The notes under the pieces: model-generated | Told to the model about the DNA's origin: nothing | The model's database searches: none | Seen by the model: the letters and a program-made list of their open reading frames with translations, nothing else | In this document: positions 1 through 29,000 of the stretch, piece by piece | Position numbering within the stretch: the first letter of the stretch is position 1 | Layout: every line of letters starts with the position of its first letter | Made by a program: the position numbers and the translations under genes | Assembly: GCA_029706075.1 (NCBI GenBank) | Contig: JAINUG010000021.1 | Span: 930,001 to 994,000, forward strand | Source of the DNA: Aldrovandia affinis | Lineage: Eukaryota > Chordata > Actinopteri > Notacanthiformes > Halosauridae | DNA: 64,000 bases | Reading direction: 5' to 3'

Positions 1-929
1 GCTAGCGCTAGGTAACAGGAGCCAGGCAGCGTGGGCAGAGCTGGCACACCCACCCCCAAGCACAGCATATCAGGTGAGAGGGTGATCACGTTTCTTTGAG
101 GTCGACGGACAGCCTACAGTCAAAAGCCTAGAGGCGGACTGCGGTTTTAAGAGAAAGATCTGCTCTCAGGCTGATTCAGTATGTTTGTAATCAATGACCT
201 TTGATTTGGCCAATATTTAGCCAGCACAAATATTTCCGCATATCCACCTCCTTCTTATGCTGCTTCCGTGGCTTGTAGTGGCACAGGTAGCTATTTGTGG
301 GCAGATTAAAGTCCTGTGCTCCAGGGACAGGCCTACAATTGTGACCGATCATCAATAACAACAATGTGCCAATACATTACTTTTTTTTTTTTATTTGCTG
401 TAACTGATTGCTATTGTTTTTTCTTTTGGCAAAAATAACATTGAGGTACTGGTATGTGGACGCAGACCAACTGAAACCTTATCGGCAAGGGACTTTTCTC
501 CTCACGCGATGTGTGCTTGTCAGTGGTATGGGGTGGTGTGGGGTAGCGTGTACTGTGTGCCGAGAGGAAACACAGAGAGCGAGAAGCGCAGCCCGTGCTG
601 GAAGGTTTCACAGCACTAGCTGGTCAGGAGTCACACCTTCTACTCACTGACAAACAGATTCCAATCTCCTTATGGTGTTCCACAAACACTGGAATGCCTT
701 GTCGGGCACACCTTCTCGTGATTGAGTTATTGCTTGATTTTCTGTGTGACGCAAGTCTGCGCTTCCGAACACGGAGCGGAAGGTACATTGCTAGACAGGA
801 ATGTGTACGCCTCAATCATCAGAGAATGTGATAACGCACCGTCTAATCTCTACATCTTCCATGATGTGCTTGTGTATGCAGCGTGGAATGCGTGCCAAAA
901 TAAGTCTCAGCGACTGTGGACAATTTTAC
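1..929 (-). other. ppp2r5e: ppp2r5e intron 9 (partial)
   Basis: Non-coding sequence downstream of the donor at 929-928. It has short open frames on both strands but nothing that resembles the rest of the B56 protein, and no repeat family I recognise. Confidence 0.7.
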
Positions 930-17020
<16,091 letters not shown>

Positions 17021-17027
17021 AGCCCTG

Positions 17028-20000
17028 CTGGGGAACAGACAGCAAGGAAGGAGGTCAGCCACTCACACGTAAATCATGTACACGGACAACCAATCGGTGC
17101 CATCGGTGGTGCCCCCACAGCAATCACAGCAGTGCACAGTGCTGCTGACAGGAGGGAAGCAGCAGACACTGGCGTGCTTGCTCCTGGTTATCTTCCCCAG
17201 CCTCTGATCAGGGATATCAGGATCCCCAGAAGGGGAGAAGATGGGGATGCGATTAGTCTCTTCTCCGATGGAATGCTTATCGGCGGTAACATCAAAGCCA
17301 CGAGGAGCGCCACAACCAACCCGCACAAATTCACAACTAAAACGACACGTAGCGGTGGCTCGACAGACCCCCTTTCGCACAGGCCCAGGGAGTGTGTGAT
17401 AGTCTAGGGTTACTAATCTAATAATACTCAACTAGAGTCCCCCACGTGTACGAACGCCATTCACAATGTGGAGCCGCAGCTCCATTCATAATCAGATGGA
17501 ATCCGTTAGGCATGCAGCAGGGGGGTCCCGTGCCCAGGTCCTTGTGAAGTTCCCGCTGCGCAGGACTGCGCGGGCCGCGCGCGGCTCAACGGAGCGGGAC
17601 AGGCAGCGGGGGAGGCGCCAGCAGCACAGCACAGCCCGCTCAGTACAGGAAACAGGGTGTGTGTCAACACGGTGTTACAGAAGGCAGGAAGGGCAGCGGG
17701 CAGGGCCTGCAGGCTGCTCCCACAACAACCGAAGACCATGGCACTCAACAATGGAGCTGAACGTTAGACATAAGAGCAACCACGTTCACTTCCATGCCTG
17801 AATTACGTAACAGCTAGGGTCTAGTCTACTTTAACAATACATTCTCTTATGTTACACATGGCCTTTAGTCAACATCCAAATAAATTTAACTTTTGCTCCA
17901 TTAAGTTAAGAGGACAGAATGTAACATTTTCCAATTCTCAATCCACGCGCATGGGCATCAGAATAATCCAATGGAAGCATGTTACTTGGGAACTGTGGTC
18001 AGCTTAGCATTTGAACTAGGTCCACTCCACCGAGTTGAAACCGCTGGCAAAGGTTTAGAGCACAGTGAGTCAACACAATGCTGCAGAGTGATTAAGCGAA
18101 GTCCCCAAAAATTAGTAGTCCCTACACTGTGTGTCCATTTTCAGTAGGGGGCTTTCAACTGCACTGTGTTTGTTTATCCCTTAGTGAGTTGTTATAGGTT
18201 GCAGAACACATGCTCCTCGTGGCATATCTGGACTTATGGGAGCTGAACGTGTCATTTCATATGGGTCCTCCATATGGTCATCACCGCTTATTTGAATCCT
18301 ACAGATTGACTCGCTGCGCAGGGCAGATAGGGCAGTCCCAGTTACACTGGCACTAGCCTACAACTGAAAGGTAATATGGCAGACACCCATCCTACAGGTC
18401 GAAGCTTACAATTCAAAGCATACATTCAAATACATACAAAGCATGACGGTCCCAAAGGCAAGGGCACGCAGAGAGAGTAATTCAGCGTCACGGCAAACGA
18501 CAGGAAAATAAAAAAAACATACAGGTAACTAAAATTGAGACTATGCACTGCAAAACTACCACACCACGAACAAAACTCTCATGTCGTAATCTAAATGGTA
18601 CTTACCTCTATGTATCACTTAGTCACAACAAAACACTGTCAGCAGCCACTTAGACAAAGCTTGCCAAGTCCAGAGTAAAAATACAGAGGGGGGGGGGTGG
18701 GGGGGGGGGTGGGGGTGCCGGTCTGGCACACAGCACGTGCCCATCCTCCTCCCGTGCGGCCCTCTTACATAAGCGGCCAGATGACATCTACACAGGCGGA
18801 GGGATTAAGGGCCGAAGGCGAGAGGCCTGCCCCAGCCGAGCGCAACAGGAAGCTGACAGGCATTAGCCCTGGCTCCGAGGAGGCCCTGGCTATCTGGGTG
18901 CAGAGTGGGGGGAGATGGGGTGCAGCAGGTGGGCTTGCTGCACGTGAGCTCCCAGTGTGCCCCAGCTGAGCCGCGTAAAACCCCAGACACAGCAGATATG
19001 GTGATCTTTCTGCTCATATTCCGCCACCCCCACCATCTGTGGCATAACCCCTCAACAGGTGAACATATTTGACTCAGGTGCAGGTGCGACAGGATTAATG
19101 TGATGAACATTCAAAACCCCATCACACACCTGCTTGTAAAGGGGTTAGGACAAAGATGCTACACCCCCTGCCCCCAACAGTTTACTCACCTGGACAGGAT
19201 GGACTCTTGCCCCAAGATCGGGCAAAAGAACACCGGAGGATCTGATAGCATTACTACTTCAAATACCCAAAGCAAAAGTTCAAAATGAACACACACCATG
19301 GGGTGTGGGCACACCAATCCCACAATGCAGCAAGGCACATTGCAGTCCATCCATAAACAGCTGATAAGAGAACAGAACGGGAGCGAGGGCAGAGATGGAA
19401 TTATCAGCACGTGGCCGCTATCTCCAGCCATAAACTAAACAAACGTGGGGACTTTGGAAGGACACAAATGAACAGGTAGATGAAACTCACCTGCCGTGGC
19501 GTAACCTTTAGAAACCTTGAAAAGGCCTACAGGACATGCATGCATGCACACAGGCCTGCATACGCACGCAAACGAGCACACTTCAGCACCTGAAGAATTT
19601 GGCCTTCTTCCAGAAATGGGATGATGCTCTTAACACTGGAATACACCTTTTGTATAGGGGTTCACAGGGTATTTAGCTACAGTACTCATGTGGGTAGCTG
19701 AAGAACTAAAGTATGTTATCCGTTCATTGAAAGCAACAATCCATGCCTTCCCTGGGTCGGTGCCTGCTGTCTGTGTAATTACAGCCGGAAGAAGGGTGCT
19801 CCCTCAAACGCCATATTTTTCCCCAAAGTCACACAAGTACCTTCAACATGCAGCCCAGGGTTGCTTGCCTTCAGCACCACTTGTGATTGACAAGGGTGCA
19901 TGCAAATAGAATCCATGGTTACCAAAGCATGGACCCCAAAAGCCAAGGCATATTCACCCATCTCTAGACCACGAATATGTCACCTCACTAAGCAAGGGGT

Positions 20001-21747
20001 AGCAGGGAAACTGATACCTGACAAAGTGACAACATTGTTCTTCAACAGACTCATGGGCAGCCTTTTATTAAGCTGCACCCCACAACAAAGCAAAACATAA
20101 AATGCAGTCCCTGTTATATGATTCAGCATGAAATATACATGCCAATTAACTTTCAAGCGGACCACTTTGATTACACGTAAATAATTTACTGGTGCATTTA
20201 ACTGGGCAACTGGACACAGATTTTGGTTGGTACTGCCACCTTATCTGCAATGCTGGACACTGTATCAGACTTCAGGAGGTGGGTGACCAGTAGCTACAAA
20301 ACAAGCAATGGAGATGTTTTCTTAAAACACAATGACCGGAAGTTGGTCCTAATTTCTCCTCCATGCTCATATACTACATTACATAAACAGGTATGTCCAC
20401 AGGAGCCTAAGAAGAATAGGTGAGTGGAGCACTAGAAGGGTACTTACTGGTAAGGGGTGGGGAAAGGACATTTGTGAATTTGGTTGTTAAAAAAAAATAT
20501 GTTAAATTACTTGAGTGAAAACTGGACCCGTGGTTGAAGTGGTCCAGGTGTTGCTAAATGTAACCACCACCACGGAACCCCGTTTCAATAAAGTCAGACA
20601 CCACTGTTGTCGTCTCTTGGATCTTGAATGTTCAACAAACACCATTTCAATATCAAGCTGAGTAAATAGCAAGTATTCTGTGACAAATCTGACCAGTAGT
20701 GGTCAGCTAGCTGCTAGCTAATTTCAGCTATTTGCATTTTACAGCTTTACACGTCTGTGATCCATCCAGTGCAAGTAAAATACTGCGTCAGATGAGTGTT
20801 TCAATCGCCTATGCAAAACATGTAACGTTAACAAGCCTGTCAGCAATGTGCCATTTTTTTTCTTCACAACTATCATACGCCCGGAACTTAGGTTAGTCTA
20901 ATGTTAGCCAGAAAGTACCAGTAATGTTTAGGAAATAAACGTTACTGTCTTCAACCAAGTTAGATGATCGAGCTCGATAACCCTAGTCTGATAGCGAACT
21001 GTCAATTTAATCTTCATCACATCCTCCGTGTCATGTTAGCCAATGTTAGATAACGTTACTTCATGAGCGGAGCATACTGTAGCTGGTCACATAGCAAATC
21101 GCTACCAGGCTATATTTTCGTGCATGTTTGTTTCAGACGATACAATTAAGTCTTAACCACGTCGACATGTAATGTTAGTTGGTCATAACTAACTAAACTA
21201 AAATGGCAAGCTAAATAGCTAGTAAGCAAAAAGGCTAGCACTACCTAGCTAGTGCTGCCTACCATCAAACCACAAACGCGAGATAGCTAGCACTTGCAAC
21301 ACAACATACGTTTCGTTTAGGTTGTTACATATAACTACCTAGTTGACATTAACCATGTATAAAAAGACTAGCTAGCTTGGTAAAGCGAACGTTACCACCG
21401 GGCCTAGATAGCTAGCTAGCTGCCCAGCGAACCATCTCACAATTCCAGTCAAATGTTTTAATCAGTGATATCTCGTTAGCTACAGAATACTGCTAACGTT
21501 AAGTAGTGCAACGTTTAGTATTCTCGGACTGGTTCGAGGATGCTTCTTGTCGAATTGTGCCTGGCGTAATTTCAAATGTGTTGTGACTAACTTGCCCTGC
21601 TAACAAATGTAGCTAGTAGTACTAGCTAGCTAGCACTAGCTAACTGAATACCGTGACACACAGACGAGAGATCCCCCACATTCGCCAGCTAGCTACTCAA
21701 ATTAAGAGCACATACCAGGAAAGCCAAGAAACCGTATCGTACTTTAC
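17028..21747 (-). other. ppp2r5e: ppp2r5e 5' intron (between untranslated first exon and start-codon exon)
   Basis: No coding exon recognised. It holds a G-run cluster at 18684-18714 and a block rich in GCTAGC and AACGTTA motifs at 20700-21700. Extra untranslated exons are possible: minus-strand donor-like sites occur at about 18603, 19192 and 19485, but none can be confirmed. Confidence 0.6.
18684..18714 (+). repeat. G-run cluster
   Basis: Three runs of 8-12 G separated by single T bases, then GGGGG. The sequence could form a G-quadruplex, and such homopolymers are also prone to sequencing error. Confidence 0.7.
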
Positions 21748-22170
21748 CTTGATCCTCTGTGTTTCGGAGTGGAGCTGGTGGCAAGGAGTGATCCTATTGA
21801 ACAGTATTTTGCTAGCTAAACTAGGATGTTTTCAGTCCTGTGCAATTAGCCACTCCTAGCAGCGGCAATAGCAGAAAAAGCTATCTTGGCCTTTTTAGAC
21901 AGCCAAACCCACAAGCACCTTTTACCTTCTAACGAAATAATCCTCCGAGTCCCATTAATAACTAAATACGAATGTATAAAAAGACGAAAATAAATGAATC
22001 ACATTCCCTGATCGTTTACGGAATCGCTTGCTTGCAGCGCACCCCTGTGTTTTTCTGGTTATTTTTCTTTTGACTCTGTTTAATTTAGGGCAATCTCTTT
22101 TCACCCTATTGTCAATATTACTGGGCTGAGTCCATGGCACACATAACAGAAGCACACTCTACCATGCTGT
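21748..22170 (-). other. ppp2r5e: ppp2r5e untranslated first exon (predicted)
   Basis: Ends in a near-consensus minus-strand donor, ATCAAG|GTAAAGT, whose exon border is 21748. It lies directly downstream of CCAAT/CRE promoter motifs at 22185-22260. B56-epsilon genes have a non-coding first exon, and the start-codon exon at 17020 has an acceptor, so an upstream 5' exon is required. The right boundary is estimated; no transcript evidence is available. Confidence 0.55.
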
Positions 22171-22184
22171 TCAGTTCGGAGCTA

Positions 22185-22285
22185 CAGCGGTTCCCTATTG
22201 GTCGATTTGAAGGAAACAAGCCATTGGGTTGGGTCCTTGATGACGTCCATCATTTCGCGAGCGGAGACGCTCCTCGAGAGATGAA
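22185..22285 (-). promoter_or_regulatory. ppp2r5e: ppp2r5e promoter (predicted)
   Basis: Read on the minus strand it contains two CCAAT boxes (GACCAATAG near 22196 and CCCAATGG near 22222) and a CRE-like GGACGTCATC near 22242. A small CpG-rich patch (TTTCGCGAGCGG on the plus strand) lies at about 22253. No TATA box is evident. The arrangement fits a TATA-less housekeeping promoter for the exon ending at 21748. Confidence 0.5.
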
Positions 22286-22289
22286 TAAG

Positions 22290-25200
22290 TAAGATCGGTT
22301 GAAGAGGATGGGGCTAGGAAGGAGATTGGGCAGAAGGCGAAGGTGGACCATTCCCCGTATGGAATGAGGCTAAACCTGTTCGAGGCCCTTCCCTTGTACT
22401 GTACAGCCGTATCGTGCTATGCCGTATCGAGCCAACTCAAACCGCACTTTCTTATAATTGAGTGCTGAAAAACTCATGCTGTGCAATGCCACGGACCAAA
22501 GGACCAGGATTTACTCTGGCAGCTGGCCCCGTTCGGAGAAAAGGATTAAATGGGGATTTTTTCAGAAACTAATACCACACAGTAGAGCAAAGTGTTACAT
22601 AACAATACCAACAATAACAACAATGACAACCACGTTGTTTCCGATATCATAACGACATTGGTCGTTTTTCCAAAGAATTGGGAAAAATATTGTTGCAAAT
22701 AACTGTTATTCTGTTCATAATAGTTTTACAGTACGTTTCATGGTAAAAAATCTAGATTAAAAAAAAACATGTCCATATTCATTGCATCACTGTCAGCTAA
22801 GGGTCAAATGTACATGTACAAGATTAAGAATCAATTCAGGAATGGACAGATTAATTTGACCATTTGTGTTGATGGTGGATTTTGATTCTGGTTATTTAGA
22901 GACTATCTTTATTTATAGGGGTTAATTATAAAACGCAGGTTATTGTGTACAATGCAGGACAAAATGTGGCCTGTGGGCTTGTGTGAACTATTGTTGCTGT
23001 GTTTATCTCTTTCACACCAATAGGCCTGTTGGATGGTTGATAACCGCGCAGAGAATATTAAATCCACACATGGCAAGTTTCGTTTGAGTCATATCAGTTT
23101 ACATAAAATGAATCTGTCTCAGTCATCTATTGAGTATGGGTTCAGATGCATTTCTAATATTCCTATCTTCAGATGTAAGATGAAAGATTACAACTACTTA
23201 TGAGATCAGGCAAGATTAGCTCTCCACCAGTGGAAAATTGACACAGGGTAATACTTTGATGTCAGGTTGAAATTATACACTTTTTAAGCTCCTTTTACAA
23301 AAAGATAAGATGTTTTTTGTTTAAATAGATTATCATTAAATGCAAACATCCGTTTCTGGGTGGATTTGCACATTGTGCAGTGAATTTCCCTCTTCATCGA
23401 GTTATTTTTATATCTTCATTTCGTAATTGCTGTTACATTATCCCAGTGGGAATTTACAGACCATGAAACAAACTGTATATTTTGCCAATTATTTTACTGA
23501 TAACTACAAATGTTTCCAAGATGTAATGTGATCCATGTGTATTGTTTGTATGGCAGCAATTCACACTCATGCCAGCCATCCACCTCCTTGCCTTCCTGTA
23601 TACACACTATCTTGTCAAGATACGAGATCTTGTCACTTCATCAAAAACACAAAAAGCCACCTGGATTTGCTGATACAAACAATTATTGCTAAATTGTCCA
23701 TTTGTCCATAATGGAATATCAGTGATAAACAAAAGCGTATGAGAATAAAACATTAACAATACACTAACAATAATGTTTGGACCACAAACAAAATGCATAC
23801 AATTATGTAATTATGAAATTGCACTTCTATTAAACTTCTAATGTTCTACAGAACAAATGGAACACACTCCTTGACTTGATATAGTCATCACTGAATGTGA
23901 AATGTGTCAAATCACTGACTGGTTCTGATGGAGTTGCATGAATAAGTGGGGACTATTTTGATTATGCATGCATGCCTATATATTCAATCCAGAAAGTCAC
24001 CAGCCAGCACATAATAGGAAATAATCTTTCTATCACCTATAAACATTTCCTTCTCAATGTTGGTATTCAACACTGCAATGCAGCACACCGTCAAGAAAAA
24101 CAAATGCACAGTAAAATAAAAAAAACACAATCTAAACCTTGTTCCCAGAAAGGGTCTTTGTGGATGTGAATGCTGGTATTGTCATTTGCTGGGTGATTTA
24201 TCTGTGGCAAAAGGCCTCACGCAGTTCCAGTCTGTTCCTCCAAACCCAACCAACCAATCAATCCAAGTCCCCCCCTCGGAATCTGTGCCAACAGAAACCA
24301 TACAGAGCTAATTAAAGCATTCTGAATGACTGTAAAAAATCAAACCTCATTCAGGCAAAATTGTGCCCAAACAATGTTTTCTCACCAGCAAACCTCTGGT
24401 AAAAAAAAGAACCTTGAGTAAGGGTGAGTATCAGCCCTCTCTGAGTTTGAGCAGCAGTGTTAACTGAGCTGTTGGACATGGATTATTCATGTTCAGAAGC
24501 TGTGGTGTATCATTTTAATCAGCTTTATATACTTTGGGGGCTGACAATGTTTCGCTTCATAATAACAAATAATATTGAATAAGCTGAATATTTCATTGAA
24601 TATTATGTTTCTTAAGGTTAGCCTATTCAGCAAACCTTCAAAAAGGCTGATTTGCTTATTGCTGGTTGACAATTGGCCATCCAGCCAGGGGAAACATACC
24701 ACATCTTCATGTTTGTGATCAACTTTTTATTGATGTTTTAAAGGGGGGCAATGCCAGCTCATTACAATCAAAGCTGTAGACATATCATACACAAATATAT
24801 AAGAAAATACATTATATGAACATCTTGCTATATATAAGCATAGGGTGCCCCTTGTTCACAAACCAGCATAGTTTGCATATATGATTGTCTTTATTCCATA
24901 AAGGCGATTGTTATCTGATGTCATTGTGCAACTGCTATTCTCAGATTAAGATGTCAGATGATGTCAGAAATGCCAGCTAGTCATGTTCTTGTAACCGAAG
25001 GATGGAATACTGTCCTGCTTCAAACAAATGCATGCTTTTGTCATTTTTATGAGTGCTTTGTTTTCCTGCCAATGGGGTAGTCCTCCATTTGCCGTAGTTT
25101 CATGCATCCATGATGACCTGCTTGACCTGTGTTTCTGTAATGCACTCTGTGTAGCACTCTGGAGTAATTCCTTTGTTGAGAGAACCATATTAAGTAAACA

Positions 25201-26053
25201 TAATTGAGTTATTAAAACCACAACACTTTTATTCATAAACCAAGGTGGATTTGGTATTAATATAATGACAACGATGTCAGGAAAATGAGGATGATTGATC
25301 ATACCATGTATTAATGCACATCTTGTAAGTTGCTCTGGATAAGATCATCTGCTAAATGCTTAAAATGTAAAAATGTAAGATATTCCTGAAGAAATATGAT
25401 TTCTTAACCATCAAAGCAAAGTGGAACTGAAAATACCTTTGGAATAAGCTCTATCAGCCTGTAGTTTTCTTCTGTGAATTCTCAGCAGCCAAATAGGACT
25501 TGGTCTTGTCAATAATTAGGTGGGAGACAAAAAAAAGTGGAGAAATATCCCAGTCCTGTGATGTGCAGATGGATATCGTCACCTTCTTAAAATCACAACG
25601 GCATGTTCGTAAATTGGCCTAAGTAATCTAATCCTTTTATGTTACATAACTGACAGACAGCGTTATTTGTATGTCAATTGTCATATATTGTCATAACCTT
25701 TTTGTGTGAAATTATTAATAAATATCATATATTCTATATTTGGTTCAGTTTATTCTGTTTTTTGAAAAACTTGAAAATATGACTTAGGCCATTATTTTAA
25801 GAAGGTGATGATATGCAATTGTTCTTATGTGATATTAAACTGAGGTCCAGACTCCCTGTGGCCATTGATGATGTCTTAGCTTTCTTTGGCTCGGTGGTAT
25901 TGTCATTTTGATGTTCAGAGTCAGTCAGTCTGACCATGTAAACCCTGTGCAGTTTAGCTAAAACTGCTCTTGCTTGCTGATGTGCATCACCCAGAAGACC
26001 AGATATAATAATGTCAGTCTGAGGTTCAATACAACACTTAGAGAAAATATGAT
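22290..26053. other. Intergenic, AT-rich
   Basis: Between the ppp2r5e promoter and the presumed wdr89 3' end. No conserved open frame. One SINE-type tail at 25323-25378; several AATAAA-type hexamers on the minus strand at about 24726, 24892 and 25228 could mark longer wdr89 transcripts. Confidence 0.6.
25323..25378 (+). mobile_element. SINE tail fragment
   Basis: TTGTAAGTTGCTCTGGATAA, GATCATCTGCTAAATGCTTA and a TGTAAAAATGTAA end. It is a 5'-truncated or eroded copy of the family at 4211 and 51872. Confidence 0.65.
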
Positions 26054-26059
26054 TTTATT
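26054..26059 (-). terminator. Candidate wdr89 polyadenylation signal
   Basis: AATAAA on the minus strand about 1.2 kb after the wdr89 stop. It is the first good hexamer seen downstream; others lie further on. Not confirmed. Confidence 0.35.
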
Positions 26060-27243
26060 TCTGATACAAAACCTTCTAAAATAAAAAGGATTACGCTCAG
26101 ATTGAAAGCAGAATTCAAATACAGAATTGCGCCTGTATTACATAGACTCCATGGGAACTATTAATCATCAAACACTATAAAATACCTGTTTTATAAAGAT
26201 TCCATAAGGCTTCCAAAATAATTCCACCCAGTTGTCCACAGAAACATAAATACACAACCTTTTCAAACCAGCACACAAGGTTTTCACACAAAACACCCGA
26301 TTCTAAAGCACACATGCAGATTATTTTCTATCATCCAAGTTGAAGTTCATGTTATTGAATAACCCTTAACTACAGACTATACTCTAAACTGCATTTGTCA
26401 GTCTGACAAATAACAAACCTTCATCCATTTTTATAGCATTGTCTGCCACTGAATTGCTTCAGCGCGCTGTTTAAGATGCTAGCCTGTGCCCCAGCAAAGC
26501 TGTCCAAATATCATTTTCTTGAGTGATTACAGAGGGCATTTAGATTGCATTCCATCTCAAAGTCATTAAATATCATTAAATGTATTTTGTAGAACAAGCC
26601 AGGACATTGTTGCTCCAATGTGTAATCTATCGTTTCACTGCCTTTGATACAGTAAACCCTGTAATCAGAATCCAAAATGAAGGCTCCTTTTAAACTTCAG
26701 AGCAGAAATATAGATACACTTACTTAAAAAAATAAAACAAAGAACCTTTTAAAATCTGGGGTCAAAAGGTAGGCCTACGTTCTAAATGTATAAAAAGCCA
26801 GTTATAAACTGCCTAGACTTTGACAAAGCACAGGGGAAACAGCTGTCCTTGCACATCTTGTAGCATAAACATCTCTGTTCGGCAGACTTTGAAAGCAAAC
26901 CCTGACTGACACTTGACTGATCTCAGAGTAACACGTGAAGACATAAAAGGCAAGTGCCTGGACAACATCTGTAATTTCTCCTGTGCCTGTGTCTCTCTTC
27001 CTGGAGGGACGTGGGCCTGGTCTCCCCTCTGGGCTGGGTGCTGATGCACCGGCCTAAACGCACGCCCGGCACTCCAGTTCTGCAGCCTCTTAGTTTACCA
27101 GAAATCCCTGGAAGACTTTCCAGACCCCATCCCGAAATACTTGCACAGCTGCTTTCAGCCAATCGTCTCGTCTCTGGAAATAGCCACTCCACAACGGAGA
27201 GCTCTGTTCCCCTCTCTTTGATGCCCTCCCCTACCCCTCTGTC

Positions 27244-28386
27244 TCACTTCTCCTTCTTGCTTCTGTGCTTCCCATGGCATCCAGCTTTGAGCTTGAGCGC
27301 AGGGGCACTTTTTAGAGTGTGTCTCTTCCCAGAGGCAAGCTCCTCTGCTCCCGGTTTCCACTGCAGCAGCTGAGCATCCTCCCCTCCTGTGAGCAGAGCG
27401 CCCCCTGCAGGGTCCCATTGGAAACAGCGTACAGTGGCAGAGTGGCCACCCCGTAGAGACTTCAGCAGCTCCAGGCCCTGGTCACTGCAGTCAAAGAGGT
27501 GGAGCTCCCCGCGGCTCGTCCCGCCCATCACCAGCAGACGTTCCTCCTGCTCCACCCAGGCTCCTCCCACAAAGAAATCCAGCACTGAATCTTCAGGGAG
27601 AGGAGCGGAGCCACGGGCATCAGTGATACTCAGAAGGGTCAGTGGCTCCTCTGTTTCCATGCTGGCCAAGTCCCACAAATGGATGCCTTCATCGTGGCTC
27701 AAGCAAAGTAGTCGCCCATATTCCTTACCTGCCCAGCACACCGCACTGACAGAGGAGCTGGAGTTGCAGGTGGCCAGTAGGGCGTCTTCCTCTGACCCAT
27801 GGCCCAGGTCAAACACGTTGACCAGGCCATCGGTGGAGCCAGAAGCTAAGCGGTCTGGATCCTGAGGGTGGAAGCGTACCTGAGTGATGTCATCGCTGTG
27901 GGACTCAGAATACACCCCCAAAACCCCGCCGCTCTCTTTTGCCATGCGGGTGTCCCAGAACAGCAGGAAGCTGTCCTCCTCCACCTGCTCAGTGCCGGCA
28001 CACAGCACTACGTCATTGCAGCTGATGTCAAAACTGCAGAAGGTGTAAGAGGGGGAACTCTGGAACATCTGTACGGCCTGGGAGCCAGGGCAGCGCACGT
28101 CCCAGGCCCGCAGAGTCCCGTCCGCAGACCCAGAGAACAGCTGACCTGAGGAGGTGTGAGCAAAACGCACACCACACACGGCACCACTGTGACCCCTGTA
28201 CTCACCCTGAAGACTGAGGGTGTGCGAGTTGTACAGAACAACTGAGCGGTTGGAGCAGCATGCAGCCACCAGCCCATCCCCAGAGCCACAAGTCTGAACA
28301 GCCAAGTCCAGCAGGTACGTGGGCTCGCTAGGCTGCAGGCGTCGAGCAACTGACAGAGCTGCAAACTTATCCTCCAGGTTCTCCAT
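27244..28386 (-). CDS. wdr89: WD repeat-containing protein 89
   Basis: A 380-residue WD40 beta-propeller protein whose whole reading frame lies in one exon. The start MENLEDKFAALS aligns with the mammalian start MEKIEEQFANL and is preceded by an acceptor (CACCACCAG, exon border 28412), so an in-frame ATG 96 bases further upstream is intronic. Recognisable repeats include RGHSGAVCGVRF...SADGTLRAWDVR (residues 64-98) and SHSDDITQVRFHP...STDGLVNVFDL (162-194). HDEGIHLWDL (231-240) and GGHSATVRCFQWDP...GGEDAQLLQWKPG (313-346) are also clear. A lysine-rich C-terminal tail follows. Length matches the human protein (about 387). The biochemical role is poorly defined; WD40 propellers act as protein-binding scaffolds. 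It sits between ppp2r5e and sgpp1 as in human. Confidence 0.95.
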   Translation of the reverse strand: MENLEDKFAALSVARRLQPSEPTYLLDLAVQTCGSGDGLVAACCSNRSVVLYNSHTLSLQGEYRGHSGAVCGVRFAHTSSGQLFSGSADGTLRAWDVRCPGSQAVQMFQSSPSYTFCSFDISCNDVVLCAGTEQVEEDSFLLFWDTRMAKESGGVLGVYSESHSDDITQVRFHPQDPDRLASGSTDGLVNVFDLGHGSEEDALLATCNSSSSVSAVCWAGKEYGRLLCLSHDEGIHLWDLASMETEEPLTLLSITDARGSAPLPEDSVLDFFVGGAWVEQEERLLVMGGTSRGELHLFDCSDQGLELLKSLRGGHSATVRCFQWDPAGGALLTGGEDAQLLQWKPGAEELASGKRHTLKSAPALKLKAGCHGKHRSKKEK

Positions 28387-28880
28387 GGCAACACTCAGCG
28401 TGCCAGAATATCCTGGTGGTGGAAGAGAAACACGGTAAGAACTGTTCGCCATAGTTATGATTCGTATGTGCAGTTCATACAAAGTGTTATGTTAACAAGA
28501 AGACCTTACGAGTGTAAATACGGTGATGGTTAGGAAACGGTCAGCAAGGAACTAAAAATCACTTGTTGGAATGACACTCTTTCATTGATTTTCTAATGGC
28601 AAGCGATTATGATAATATGCAGTGTTGCACCGAATCCTGTCCCCTCTCAAGTATCTAGCGCCTTCAAAAGGGAGCTGCTGACGTGTGATAAATTCAGTCG
28701 TTCAATCGAGTCAATCCCCTCTTACTTCCAGATTAAATTGGGTATAATGCTAACATTAGATAGCTAGCTTTAGAACATGAAGCTCCATGTTTGCTGTTAG
28801 TGTTACACGGAATAATAGTGGCTAATCAACGGAGATAATGTATTAGAAAAACACTCAACGAAATCACGATTATCGCTCAC

Positions 28881-29000
28881 CTGGAATATTCCAACAATAT
28901 CTAATCTATGTAGAAAGGTTATTACTCGCGACACAGATCTCTTGCATTTTAGTACTTACACATGGGTTCTTGTGCCGAGTAACACCAATTTCAGATCCTT
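28881..29000 (-). other. wdr89: wdr89 untranslated first exon (predicted)
   Basis: Minus-strand donor TTCCAG|GTGAGCG gives an exon border at 28881; a second possible donor, CATGT|GTAAGT, lies at 28960. One of them should feed the acceptor at 28412. The transcription start is not resolved. Confidence 0.35.

Noticed and set aside
27389-28149. Plus-strand frames opposite wdr89
   Set aside because: Antisense shadows of the WD40 coding exon.
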